Positions 26,889-37,457 of a DNA stretch of 59,593 nucleotides are shown one piece after another. The stretch's first letter is position 1. Every line of letters begins with the position of its first letter. Under the pieces are notes generated by a model, which was not told the origin of the DNA, did not search any database, and saw nothing but the letters and a program-made list of their open reading frames with translations. The stretch is from Arthrobacter pascens. GTDB lineage: Bacteria; Actinomycetota; Actinomycetes; Actinomycetales; Micrococcaceae. The stretch covers positions 1 through 59,593 of the forward strand of contig NZ_JAFHKT010000109.1 of the NCBI RefSeq assembly GCF_017052465.1. Direction: 5' to 3'. The position numbers and the translations under genes are program-made.

Positions 26889-29328
<2,440 letters not shown>

Positions 29329-29505
29329 CGCAGAGACCCGAATGAGGAAGCGTCCCGCCATATATCTGCGTCTTCTACGGGGAGCAACGGCCCAACGGCT
29401 CTTGACTAGCTCGCCCGTGCTGGGACTGTTGTGGATTGCAGACAAATGATGCAGCCAGGGGTAGGTGGTCGGTGAAGTGTCCCTCACGGACAGTTCGCCG
29501 GGACT

Positions 29506-29590
29506 GGTTGGTGGTGTTGGCTCCGGCGTAGAGCTAGCGGTTGTCCTCCTGTTCGGAGAGTCAGGCTGGGTGGAGTAGCGGGGGGCGAAC
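29506..29590 (-). repeat. Degenerate remnant of an RHS core end (copy A)
   Basis: This stretch aligns with the conserved end of the RHS core at 30153-30303 and 32140-32290 (shared block TTGGCTCCGGCGTAGAG) but has stop codons and small indels. It is a decayed third copy of the junction between RHS core and variable tip. Confidence 0.55.
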
Positions 29591-29607
29591 TTTATGAGGC
29601 CACGCCA

Positions 29608-29853
29608 CTACTCTTCTTCGGCAGGGTCCTCGCCTTGCGTCGACCGCCTGCGATCACCTAACCATTTGTCCCGATATTCGTCAGTTTCCCGCGCTACACG
29701 GTTTCCGCTGAAGTAGGACCAGACCGCTATCAAGCTGACAGCTAAGGTACCAAGCACAGCGACAACAGCTTCGCCCGCACCAAACCAGATCCAGACGACG
29801 GCGCCAATGATCAATATGATGGAGCCGGCTACTGCGATGGTTTTACCGCCCAA
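29608..29853 (-). CDS. Small two-span membrane protein, candidate immunity protein
   Basis: An 81-residue protein with two hydrophobic helices (AVAGSIILIIGAVVWIWFG and VVAVLGTLAVSLIAVWSYF) and a charged C-terminal tail ending GEDPAEEE. The TTG start overlaps the end of the STAS-RHS tip gene by 11 bases, the close coupling expected for a toxin-tip/immunity pair. I do not recognise the family. The immunity role is inferred from position and size. Confidence 0.5.
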   Translation of the reverse strand: MGGKTIAVAGSIILIIGAVVWIWFGAGEAVVAVLGTLAVSLIAVWSYFSGNRVARETDEYRDKWLGDRRRSTQGEDPAEEE

Positions 29854-30529
29854 AGTTTAGTCCCGCTATCTTGTCTAGGTAGAAGTCAGTTGCACCTCGT
29901 GCCGCTCCACTGATGGCTCCCGTTATCCCTCCTTGGAGAGCAGCGTCCGCAACCTGTTGGTTATTGCCTCCATCGATCCTTGCACCGACAGCCTTACCCG
30001 TCAGCCCACCGATGCCACCAGCTACCGCGGCGACTGCCACCGCTCCTAGCAATGTACATCCGCCGAGTGTCGCTGCACATACCGCCCCGAGGAAGACGCC
30101 CACCACCACACCCTGAATCCCGAATGAAACTGCTTCCCCGAGGAATGAGTATCCCGTGGGATCAGCAAAGTTGATGGGGTTGGCTCCGGCGTAGAGGTAG
30201 CGGTTGGCTTCCTGGCCGGAGGGGTCGGCTTGGTTGAAGCGGCCGAGGAGGGGGGCGTCGTAGCGGGCGCCGAATTTGGTGTAGCCGGTGGCGTCGTCCC
30301 GGTCGCCTCCGGCCAAACGGGCGATTTTCAGACCCGACACCAACGCTCCGAGACCTGTGGAGTCCAAGAAGTCGGCGCCGGCAAGATCCACGACAATGAG
30401 GGTTCGGCCTTCATTGCCTACGATCTGTGCCACCAGCTCGCGGAATCGGGGTGCAGCGACCATGTTCAGCTGCCCGCTTACACGTATTACCGCGCCGTCA
30501 TAGCTCGTTGGTTCGACGTCGAACTGCAT
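29843..30529 (-). CDS. Chimeric frame: STAS domain fused to an RHS core end and hydrophobic tip
   Basis: The first 75 residues are an anti-sigma-factor antagonist STAS domain (MQFDVEPTSYDGAVIRVSGQ, with the phosphoacceptor Ser57 in FLDSTGLGALV). At about residue 75 the sequence switches from ARLAGGD to RDDATGYTKFGARY, the conserved RHS core end, continuing with LLGRFNQADPSGQEANRYLY. A glycine/alanine-rich hydrophobic hairpin and a 40-residue tail follow. Start chosen at the ATG after GAGGAAG. The switch sits where the local RHS reads AGGYRDDATG, so short homology probably joined two genes. No secretion signal is present; function as a toxin is doubtful. Confidence 0.6.
   Translation of the reverse strand: MQFDVEPTSYDGAVIRVSGQLNMVAAPRFRELVAQIVGNEGRTLIVVDLAGADFLDSTGLGALVSGLKIARLAGGDRDDATGYTKFGARYDAPLLGRFNQADPSGQEANRYLYAGANPINFADPTGYSFLGEAVSFGIQGVVVGVFLGAVCAATLGGCTLLGAVAVAAVAGGIGGLTGKAVGARIDGGNNQQVADAALQGGITGAISGAARGATDFYLDKIAGLNFGR
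30153..30303 (-). repeat. RHS core-end repeat, copy B
   Basis: About 150 bases in direct orientation with 32140-32290 (copy C), highly similar, encoding the DPTGY end of the RHS core backward to RDDATGYTKF. Similarity stops abruptly at about 30303, where the STAS sequence begins. Confidence 0.75.
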
Positions 30530-30954
30530 CTTCCTCAGCTTCTCCCTGCAGGCGGCCCCAGGCCCATTCCAAGCGGCCGAACCGCCATCCCAGACAATCC
30601 TCAAAGGGAGGACGGCCAGCTATTGGCTTCACCGGGAAAGCCTTGCGAAAGCCTGTGGAAGCCAGGAGCAAACTGCGAAGATCCTTGGAAAGTAGCAAAC
30701 GAACAGGTTCATGGACTATCTACGGTTTCGAGTAACGGACGTTGTCAGGGGCCAGGCCGGAACTGTCCCCTGCCGACGTCACCCTGCCGGCCCTTTTAAT
30801 ATCGCAAAGCGAGTCCGCCTCCTGACACTGCAACGGGACGGCCAAGACTCGGAAGACGAGCTCTGGCGCCGCACTCGGTGCCCAGAAAACTAAGAACGGG
30901 ACCAACCAGCGGATGTACTCGTGCAGGGCTGATGCAAGTGCCTCGGTATTGAGG

Positions 30955-31125
30955 AATCAGATGCGGCGGAAGAGTCTTCCTTCAGGTGTCCAAAGAAGTT
31001 CTCCAGAACGGCGTTGTCGTAGCAGTTGGCTTTGCGTGACATCGATTGGAGCGCTGGCGTTCGCTAAGAGTGTGCGCCAGGAGTTTGCTGATATTGGAAT
31101 CGCTGGTCGGAGTGCACGAGGGGTT
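30955..31125 (-). pseudogene. IS3-family transposase remnant (orfB)
   Basis: Reading the minus strand gives LVHSDQRFQYQQ, an in-frame TAG, then TPALQSMSRKANCYDNAVLE and NFFGHLKED. These are the last two acidic regions of the IS3-type DDE transposase (HSDQG and NCYDNA...ENFF...LKEE). Only about 55 codons survive, with a stop inside, so it is dead. Confidence 0.7.
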
Positions 31126-31187
31126 TCTGGCCGTTCCCCAGCATGGCTAAGGCGCCGCGCTTATATGGAACCGGACCGCGCGGCGCC

Positions 31188-31317
31188 GAGCTCCTTCACA
31201 GACCCACGTCTCTGCGCCGCGATAGTGGACCGGCTGACCTTCAACGGCACCATCATCGAAGCCGGTACCGAGTCCTACAGGCTCGCCCACAGCATCGCCC
31301 AACAGGCCGTCACCTAA
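31188..31317 (+). pseudogene. istB: IS21-family helper ATPase (IstB) C-terminal remnant
   Basis: The plus strand encodes TDPRLCAAIVDRLTFNGTII followed by EAGTESYRLAHSIAQQ and a stop, matching the C-terminal end of IstB-type ATPases of IS21 elements. Nothing of the Walker motifs or of IstA is present. It abuts the IS3 remnant. Confidence 0.65.
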
Positions 31318-31340
31318 TCACGGTGGCAAGACCGGGTGGG

Positions 31341-31571
31341 TCACCCAACTGCGAAGTTGCCTAAGGCAATTGTGACGCCGATGAAGATCACTATAATTCC
31401 GAATATTGCCATTCCTACTGCCAAAAAACGCGTAAGGTGCTTCGATTTCAGCTCTCCCTTAAAGCCGCGCATTTGCTCCATCATTGAATGGGCGAACCGA
31501 TTACGAGCCAGTACAATAAGGGTGCCAAAGATTATGACAATGCCGCCATTTATGAGGCTTTCGACATTCAC
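31341..31571 (-). CDS. Small two-span membrane protein
   Basis: A 76-residue protein with helices GGIVIIFGTLIVLAR and FLAVGMAIFGIIVIFIGVTI flanking a basic loop. The GTG start lies two bases after the stop of the preceding small membrane gene. Both follow the RHS gene on the same strand and may be immunity proteins for its tip, or remnants of an earlier tip. The family is not recognised. Confidence 0.45.
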   Translation of the reverse strand: MNVESLINGGIVIIFGTLIVLARNRFAHSMMEQMRGFKGELKSKHLTRFLAVGMAIFGIIVIFIGVTIALGNFAVG

Positions 31572-31573
31572 GT

Positions 31574-31810
31574 CTATGATCCTGCTCCCCAGAAGAATTC
31601 GTAGACCAGCACCGCTGCTCCTCCGACAATCGCGAAACCGGCCAACAAATTTTTATAGAGCAACTTTCGACGCATGTAACGGTGAACATCCCCATCAGGG
31701 TGGCTCCGCAGATATGATCGGGCCGCCCACCCCTGCAGGAGGCGCCCCAGTACAAGCATGGCAAATCCGCCAACGAGCCAGCCTAAACCAACCAACGTTG
31801 CTTTAGACAT
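31574..31810 (-). CDS. Small two-span membrane protein next to the RHS tip
   Basis: A 78-residue protein with an N-terminal helix (VGLGWLVGGFAMLVLGRLL) and a second near the C terminus (NLLAGFAIVGGAAVLVYEFF), separated by a basic, histidine-containing loop. The ATG has AAAGGA five bases before it; the frame extends to 31858 but overlaps the RHS end. It begins 17 bases after the RHS stop, the normal place for an immunity gene. Function inferred only from position. Confidence 0.5.
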   Translation of the reverse strand: MSKATLVGLGWLVGGFAMLVLGRLLQGWAARSYLRSHPDGDVHRYMRRKLLYKNLLAGFAIVGGAAVLVYEFFWGAGS

Positions 31811-31826
31811 CTGATCCTTTCTGTGG

Positions 31827-34139
31827 CTAGTAACTAGTAAACATAAGCGAACATCCACCTCCCAGCCCCACTGCTCCCCCTACGTAGGACCCGATTGGGT
31901 TCGGCAGCGCCACTCCAATTGTCTTGCCCGCAAAAGGAATATTTGAACACTCTGCTGCAATGGAATCAGCACCTCCCGCCTCGCCCAAGGGGCTGACGTC
32001 AATGCCAATGCTTGCCTCTCCCCTAAAACCCACGCCAGCCGTGCTTCCTACGTAGAAACCATTAGCGGCGTCCCAGCCGAAGGAGCCTCCTGCACACCCG
32101 AAAAAGCAAAGGGTCCAGCCGAGTTGGATGTAGAAGTACCCCGTGGGGTCGGTGTTGTTGGTGGGGTTGGCTGCGGTGTAGAGGTAGCGGTTTGCTTCCT
32201 GTGCGGAGGGGTCGGGTTGGTTGAACCGGCCGAGGAGGGGTGCGTAGTAGCGGGCACCGAATTTGGTATAGCCGGTGGCGTCGTCCCGGTAGCCGCCGGC
32301 GTACCGCCATGGGTTGGCCGCGGCCTGGGTACCGGTTTGTGTGGTGACGCCCCAGGAGTCGTAGGTGTAGGAAGCGACCACGGCCTGGGCGCTGTCGGTG
32401 AGGGCGATGACGGAGCCGAGCGCGTCGGTGGTGTAGTAGAAGCACGCACCGGCACTGTTGCGCATGCTGATGAGCGTACCGTCAGGGTCCCGGATAAACG
32501 AGGTGTCTGCGCCTGCGGTGGTTTGTTCGGTGATGCCGAGGGAGCCGTTGAGGAAGGACGTGGCTCCGGAGGTGAGGCGTTCGTCGTTGCTTTGCCCGGC
32601 GTAGGTGAAGTTGGTTGTCGTGCCCGAGGAGATGGAGGTCATCTGGTTGAAAACGCTCCAGGTGATGGTCGGGGTGCCGGCTTTGGTCGCGTTGCCGTTC
32701 CCGTCGAAGATGTATGTCGCCGCGCCCACGGGTGGGGCGGCGCATGTTCCGGCTAGTGCTCCGGTCCAGCAGAGTTGGTCGGCGGCATTGTAGGCGGAGT
32801 GGACCGTGGCGGTTCCGGTTTTGGCTGCGGTGAGGCGGTTGCCGTTGTTGTCATAGGTCCAGGATTCAGTGACGGCGCCGGTCACCGCTGAAAGCAGCCG
32901 GTGCATGGTGTCGTAGCCGTAAGTAGTGGTGGCGTTCGTCTCGGTGGTCATGGTCTTGCGCAGCACGCCGTCCCGGCCGGTGGCGGCGGTGACGTTGTAG
33001 GTGTAGGCCCGTTGGGCGAGGATGGTCGCGGCGGTGTTGGTTGCGGTGATGGAGGTGGGCCGGCCGGTGTGGTCGTAGAGGGTGGTGTTCTTCACCCCGT
33101 TCGGGTACTTGGTCTCGGTCCTGCGGTCGTTGTTGTCGTAGGTGAAGCCGGTGCATTTGGTGCTGTTCGGGAAGGCCGGGGTGGCGGGGCAGGATCCGCC
33201 GGGTTCGGCCAGGGCGGTCAGCCGGTCGGCGTCGTCGTAGCGGTAGTTCACGGTGCCGGTCGGGTCGGTGAAGCTGGTGACGTTCGACGCCGGATCGTAG
33301 GTCAGGGACGTGGTGGCGCCGCCGATGGTCTTGGACGTGGGCCGGTTCTGGCTGTCGTAGGTGTGGGTGGTGGTGCCGGAGCCGTCGACACGGGTCGTGA
33401 GGTTGCCGTTGGCGTCGTAGGTGTACGTCACGCAGGTCGCGGCGACGCAGGTGGCGCCGAAGCGGGTCTGCAGCAGCCGGTCGTTCCCGTCGTAGGCGTA
33501 GGTGGCGGTCTGGCCCTTGCCGTCGGTGCTGGTCGCGACGCGGCCGGCGGCGTCGAAGGTGTTCGTGATGGCCCCGAGCGGGGCCGGGCGGGTGATGGTG
33601 GCCGGGTAGCGGGCCGTGTTGTAGGTGATGGAGGTGGTGTTGCCTTTACCGTCGATGTTCTTGCACAGCTGACCGGGCAGGCCTCCGCAAGTGGTGGCCG
33701 CGGCATCGCCCTGGTACTGCTTCTTAGGGGTACCGCCGACGCCGTTGGGAGTGATGATCTCGTAGGGCAGGCCGAGGACGGTGTCGTAGGTGAATTGGGT
33801 GAGCTTGTTCTCGGCATCGGTCGTCGATTGCGGGTGGAATTCCAGCCACGCTTCGCCTGGGGTGGCTGTCGGGTAGGTGTGGGAGACTCTGGTCCCGGTT
33901 CCGGTCGCGCCCGCGACCGGGGCGGTGATGGTACTCAGCGTGTTGTTCGGGTTGTAGACCGCGGTGGTCGTCTTGCCCAGGCCGTTGACGTTGGTGAGTT
34001 GGTTGTCGTGGGTGTCGAATGTCTTGGATGCGACGTGCCCGAGCGGGTCGGTGATGGAAGTGATCTGCCGGGCCGCGTTGAACTCATACGTCGTCAATCG
34101 GCCGTCGGTGTCGGTCAGGGTCGAGGTGGTGGCGTCCAC
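31827..34139 (-). CDS. RHS/YD-repeat protein, core and variable tip (5' part missing)
   Basis: A 770-residue segment of a YD-repeat shell protein. Repeats of the form YDANGNLTTRVDGSGTTTHT, YDPASNVTSFTDPTG and YRYDDADRLTALAEPG fill the chain, and the RHS-associated core ends with RDDATGYTKFGARYYAPLL ... YLYTAANPTNNTDPTGY. The remaining roughly 100 residues are a glycine-rich tip with no family I recognise. RHS proteins enclose a C-terminal toxin for delivery to neighbours. The frame shown starts at a GTG, but the same frame continues upstream past one TGA (34221-34223), so the natural gene was longer. No signal peptide is left, so it is probably inactive. Confidence 0.7.
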   Translation of the reverse strand: MDATTSTLTDTDGRLTTYEFNAARQITSITDPLGHVASKTFDTHDNQLTNVNGLGKTTTAVYNPNNTLSTITAPVAGATGTGTRVSHTYPTATPGEAWLEFHPQSTTDAENKLTQFTYDTVLGLPYEIITPNGVGGTPKKQYQGDAAATTCGGLPGQLCKNIDGKGNTTSITYNTARYPATITRPAPLGAITNTFDAAGRVATSTDGKGQTATYAYDGNDRLLQTRFGATCVAATCVTYTYDANGNLTTRVDGSGTTTHTYDSQNRPTSKTIGGATTSLTYDPASNVTSFTDPTGTVNYRYDDADRLTALAEPGGSCPATPAFPNSTKCTGFTYDNNDRRTETKYPNGVKNTTLYDHTGRPTSITATNTAATILAQRAYTYNVTAATGRDGVLRKTMTTETNATTTYGYDTMHRLLSAVTGAVTESWTYDNNGNRLTAAKTGTATVHSAYNAADQLCWTGALAGTCAAPPVGAATYIFDGNGNATKAGTPTITWSVFNQMTSISSGTTTNFTYAGQSNDERLTSGATSFLNGSLGITEQTTAGADTSFIRDPDGTLISMRNSAGACFYYTTDALGSVIALTDSAQAVVASYTYDSWGVTTQTGTQAAANPWRYAGGYRDDATGYTKFGARYYAPLLGRFNQPDPSAQEANRYLYTAANPTNNTDPTGYFYIQLGWTLCFFGCAGGSFGWDAANGFYVGSTAGVGFRGEASIGIDVSPLGEAGGADSIAAECSNIPFAGKTIGVALPNPIGSYVGGAVGLGGGCSLMFTSY
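32140..32290 (-). repeat. RHS core-end repeat, copy C (in the main RHS gene)
   Basis: The copy that lies in the intact RHS core. It is the likely parent of copy B at 30153-30303 and of the decayed copy A at 29506-29590. Confidence 0.75.
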
Positions 34140-34220
34140 GGCGTTCAGGGTGTGGACCGTGGGGGCGGTACCGTCGGCCTGTTCGGCGATCTGCCCACCG
34201 GTGGTTTCCCAGCGCTCGGT

Positions 34221-34586
34221 TCAGCCCGTCGGTGCGGTGGCGGCGGGGTTGGAGCTGTCGAAGCCGAGGCCGCCGATCAGCCGGGCGCCGTTGCTGGCGG
34301 TGGTGATGCTGCCGACGGTGATGCTGGTGGCTGAATAGGTGCTGTCCACAGCGGTCGCCACGGCGCTGTCCAGCGGTGTGGTGTTGCTGACGCCGGTGTA
34401 GGCGGTGATTCCGCCTCCCCACTTCCTGCCGGTGCTGAGGGTCCAGGTGTAGTTCGCCGGATCGGAGGAACCGACCACCCGGTAGTAGGCGAAGACGCGC
34501 GCCCCCGAGGTGTCTGAGCTGTTGATGGACAGGGCGTTGACGATCGCGGTCCACGGAGACACGATGTGCAACCGTCGGATAAGCAA
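34221..34586 (-). pseudogene. N-terminal part of the RHS gene, separated by an in-frame stop
   Basis: A 121-codon segment in the same frame as the RHS gene. It reads like the beta-sandwich domain that precedes YD repeats (GARVFAYYRVVGSSDPANYT, GGGITAYTGVSNTTPLDSAV). After APTG comes TGA, then TERWETTGGQIAEQADG leading directly into the RHS frame. The segment has no signal peptide, and sequence similarity to the family stops near 34590 where a seven-T run occurs. Confidence 0.6.
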
Positions 34587-34763
34587 GCACGTGGCTTGCC
34601 CCTTTTTTTGACAGCGCCTGAGTCAGCTTCCTGATCTGTAGCCCCACGCCCGCCAAAGAAGTATGACCACCTGGGGCTCAATACAGCCTTCCGGCTGGGG
34701 CCAGAAACAGTTGACACGGCCAGTTGGGGGCCTGATTCGGATTCGAGCCAAGCCCGCACAGCT

Positions 34764-34788
34764 TCAACACGCTCAAGTTGACAGGGAA
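34764..34788 (-). repeat. Right end inverted repeat of the element
   Basis: TCAACACGCT (34764-34773) and ACAGGGAA (34781-34788) are the reverse complements of the two blocks at the left end. The ligase reading frame resumes directly after it. Confidence 0.65.
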
Positions 34789-35320
34789 CGTGAAGGCGGT
34801 GGGCTCGGCCTACGCCGCCGGGCGGCGGGGTTCGAACTGGATCAAGGTGAAGCCGGTGCTCACCTACGACCTGGTGGTGCTCGCCTGCGAATGGGGGTCA
34901 GGACGGCGCACCGGGCTGCTGTCGAACCTGCACCTCGGAGCCCTGGACCCTGTTGGCGAGTTCGGCGAACCCGGCGGCTACGTGATGGTGGGCAAGACTT
35001 TCAAGGGCCTCACCGATGCGCTGCTGAAATGGCAGACTGAAAGGTTCCAGGAGTTGGAGGTGCGGCGTACGGCGGGTACGGTGTGGACCGAGCCGGTCAC
35101 CGTGGTCGAGATCGCCATCGACGGCGTCCAACACTCTCCCCGCTATCCGGGTGGAATCGCCCTTCGGTTCGCACGCGTCAAGCGCTACCGTGACGACAAG
35201 ACGGCCGCGGAGGCCGACACCATCCAGACGTTGCGCGCTCTGCTCCATACCCCAGGGGGCAGAAAGGTATCGCCCCCGCCGGCGGAGCCAGTTTCGGGAA
35301 GAGAAGCCCCCCTCCCGTAA
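34778..35320 (+). pseudogene. ATP-dependent DNA ligase, C-terminal third (split gene)
   Basis: From 34790 the frame encodes [20 protein letters not shown] (ligase motif V, with the lysines that contact ATP), then [20 protein letters not shown] and the OB-fold domain through [15 protein letters not shown]. This is the part missing from the gene fragment ending at 23587. Only the first four codons (from a TTG at 34778) belong to the mobile element. Without motif I it cannot be adenylated. The C-terminal 25 residues after HTPGG are proline-rich. Confidence 0.85.
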
Positions 35321-35468
35321 AATTGGTGGTTTAGCGTTTTCCGTGCAGGCGCGTGCACGAGCTTCAGATCCCGGCAGCGGCATTTACCCGTTAATTTTTG
35401 TCCCTCGCGCGTGGGCCAGGATGGGTTGCCGCGTTCAATACCTGGGAATCGAGTACTACAGTGGATGC

Positions 35469-36503
35469 ATGGCTGCCAGCCGCCATCCGCTCGACGACCT
35501 GCGCGAAACCATCGGCCATCTGGCCGATCAGCTCAAGCTGCCCGGTTCGGAGCGCGTCGACGACCTGGTCGGCGATCTCATCGGTGCGAGGCCCGGGCCG
35601 GCCCGGCCGCTGTCCGAGGTGCAGGCTGAGCTCGACGCGCTGGTCGGACTGGAGACCGTGAAGGAACAGGTGCGGGCCCTCGTCGCACTGCTCCAAGTCC
35701 AGGCCCGCCGTAAGGCGCACGGCTTGCCGGAGGTGGCCACATCACAGCATCTGGTGTTCCTCGGAAACCCGGGCACGGGCAAGACCACCGTGGCGCGGCT
35801 CCTGGCCGAGATGTACCGCGCGGTCGGTCTGCTGCAGAAAGGCCACCTGGTCGAGGTCGACCGTTCGGGCCTGGTGGGGCAGTACGTCGGAGCGACCGCC
35901 ATCAAGACGGACCGGGTGATCCGGCGTGCGCTGGACGGCGTGCTGTTCATCGACGAGGCCTACGCGCTGGCCCCGGAGGACGGTCGTACGGACTTCGGCC
36001 CTGAGGCGATCGAGGTCCTGCTCAAGCGGATGGAGGACCACCGCCACCGCCTGGTCGTGATCGTGGCCGGGTACCCGCGGCTGATGGAGGCCTTCTTGCT
36101 CTCGAACCCCGGACTGCGCTCCCGGTTCGCCCGCGAGATCACGTTCCCTGACTACTCCGTCGATGCACTACAGACGATCTTCCACCAGATGCTGGCCCAG
36201 CACGAGTACACACTGGAGCCGGGTGCGGACCAGATGCTGCGCCGTATCCTCACCGGGCTCCACGCGGGCGAGGACTCCGGCAACGCACGGTTCGCCCGCA
36301 CGCTGTTCGAGCAGGCGCTCAACCGCCAGGCGCTGCGGCTGTCGCTCGACGAGAAGCAAAGTCTCGACGCGCTCGATCGTGAGGCCGTCATGACGCTCAC
36401 CGCGGACGACATCGTCGAGGCCGCGCTGGCCTTGGGCGAGGAGCCGGAGCCGGAACCGACGCCGGAACCGGAGCGGTCACGCTGGTGGCGCTGGCTGGTT
36501 TGA
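35469..36503 (+). CDS. CbbX/EccA/SpoVK-type AAA ATPase
   Basis: A 344-residue AAA+ protein of the CbbX/EccA group. Features: VGLETVKEQVRALVALLQVQ before the core, Walker A GNPGTGKTTVARLL (about 100), EVDRSGLVGQYVG pore-loop region, Walker B VLFIDEAYAL (about 158-167), arginine finger in NPGLRSRFAREI. These ATPases remodel partners (RuBisCO, type VII secretion substrates). The frame is open to 35151, but the N terminus fits the family from MAASRHPLDDLRE. The ribosome site is weak. Its partner is not evident; the upstream gene is the split ligase. Confidence 0.85.
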   Translation: MAASRHPLDDLRETIGHLADQLKLPGSERVDDLVGDLIGARPGPARPLSEVQAELDALVGLETVKEQVRALVALLQVQARRKAHGLPEVATSQHLVFLGNPGTGKTTVARLLAEMYRAVGLLQKGHLVEVDRSGLVGQYVGATAIKTDRVIRRALDGVLFIDEAYALAPEDGRTDFGPEAIEVLLKRMEDHRHRLVVIVAGYPRLMEAFLLSNPGLRSRFAREITFPDYSVDALQTIFHQMLAQHEYTLEPGADQMLRRILTGLHAGEDSGNARFARTLFEQALNRQALRLSLDEKQSLDALDREAVMTLTADDIVEAALALGEEPEPEPTPEPERSRWWRWLV

Positions 36504-37287
36504 CCGGATCTGCGGGCGGCTGTCAGGCGAATGCCCGTCCCGCCCCGAGCGGGAAAAGCACAACTGTTCCGCTCTCGTGCAACCGGAGGACAGTTTTCCT
36601 ACCCATCCGAGCTTGCTCGCCACGGCCCTCGACCCCCAACCGGTCGCGGACGCGGCTTCGCGCTGCTCCTCAGACAAGGGTGCTTGCGACAGTCCACGCA
36701 ACTTCGCCCTCTTTCTCTGTCTCGCAAGTACCCTGAGTTCTCGGAGCCTCAGAGACGTCTCGAGACAGCCTGGTGAGACAACGACGGACCAGAATTGTCA
36801 GCAACGCCGGTGTCACTTTCGGGTGGCCCGGCAAACCTACAGTTGAAAGTCGAGCGGGGGTAGGTGCGGCCGTCACTCCCCCGTCGTCCTCCGGCCGAGC
36901 CAAGCCGACGTGTGGCTCGTTCTCAGAGTTAGTCGCCGTCCGCCTGCATGTTTGAAGCACATCAGTCCCAACCCTCAGCCAGGCAGTCATGCAGTTATCC
37001 GGGAACTGTGCTGTGAACAGTAGTGAAGGTAAAAATATGCGCGGACAAGTCACGGATGGCACCCAACTCCTAAAAGTCATGCAACTTCAACCCGCACCCA
37101 CCATGAGAAGCAGAACAGCCACCAACAGCCGCCAAGGAGGAACCTGTGAACACCCAAGGATGCAACAAAGAAACTTGCACCAGATTTTTCTCAGGTCATG
37201 TTGGCCGGGCCATGAAGCCCATGAACTGGTATCGAACGACAAACTATCGCTGCCGCACGGAAGGAGCCAACCGGCAACGGCCACCAA

Positions 37288-37312
37288 TGAAAAAGTCCCC
37301 GAAGGGGCCCTT
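37288..37312 (-). terminator. Minus-strand terminator-like hairpin
   Basis: On the minus strand CCCC-TTC-GGGG with flanking complementary bases is followed by ACTTTTTC. It lies about 60 bases beyond the 3' end of the tRNA-like fragment, the usual place for a tRNA terminator. Confidence 0.45.
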
Positions 37313-37368
37313 CACAACACAACTTGTGCACACTCAGATGCTAAAAAGCCTCTGAACAGGGAAAACAC

Positions 37369-37424
37369 GTGCCCGAGGTGGGACTCGAACCGGGCGCCAA
37401 CCCTTGAGAATCCGCCACTCCGCT
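37369..37424 (-). pseudogene. tRNA-Leu-like fragment (3' end)
   Basis: Minus-strand sequence GGTTCGAGTCCCACC is a T-arm, and CTCGGGCAC matches a leucine tRNA acceptor 3' strand; GCGGAGTGGCGGA at the other end resembles the D-arm start. The middle is missing, so it cannot fold as a tRNA. The T-arm/acceptor part recurs at 55562-55593. Confidence 0.4.
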
Positions 37425-37457
37425 GAAAACATCGCCAATCTGAACCAATCCGCACAG

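Larger units (their letters stand above)
36504..37457. other. Gene-poor stretch before the hexonate operon
   Basis: About 950 bases with no frame resembling a family. It contains the terminator-like hairpin at 37288-37312 and the tRNA-like fragment at 37369-37424. A short frame at 37146 with AAGGAGG upstream runs through the hairpin and is not called. Confidence 0.5.

Noticed and set aside
32901..34334. Plus-strand frame of 477 codons, very rich in Gly and Val
   Set aside because: Antisense to the YD-repeat gene; its repetitiveness mirrors the repeats on the other strand.
37146..37355. 69-codon frame with AAGGAGG upstream
   Set aside because: It starts at GTG, resembles no family and runs through the terminator-like hairpin at 37288-37312. 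A real small gene is possible but unsupported.
37369..37424. Complete tRNA gene
   Set aside because: Only the T-arm/acceptor 3' strand and a D-arm-like piece are present; no anticodon arm can be folded.
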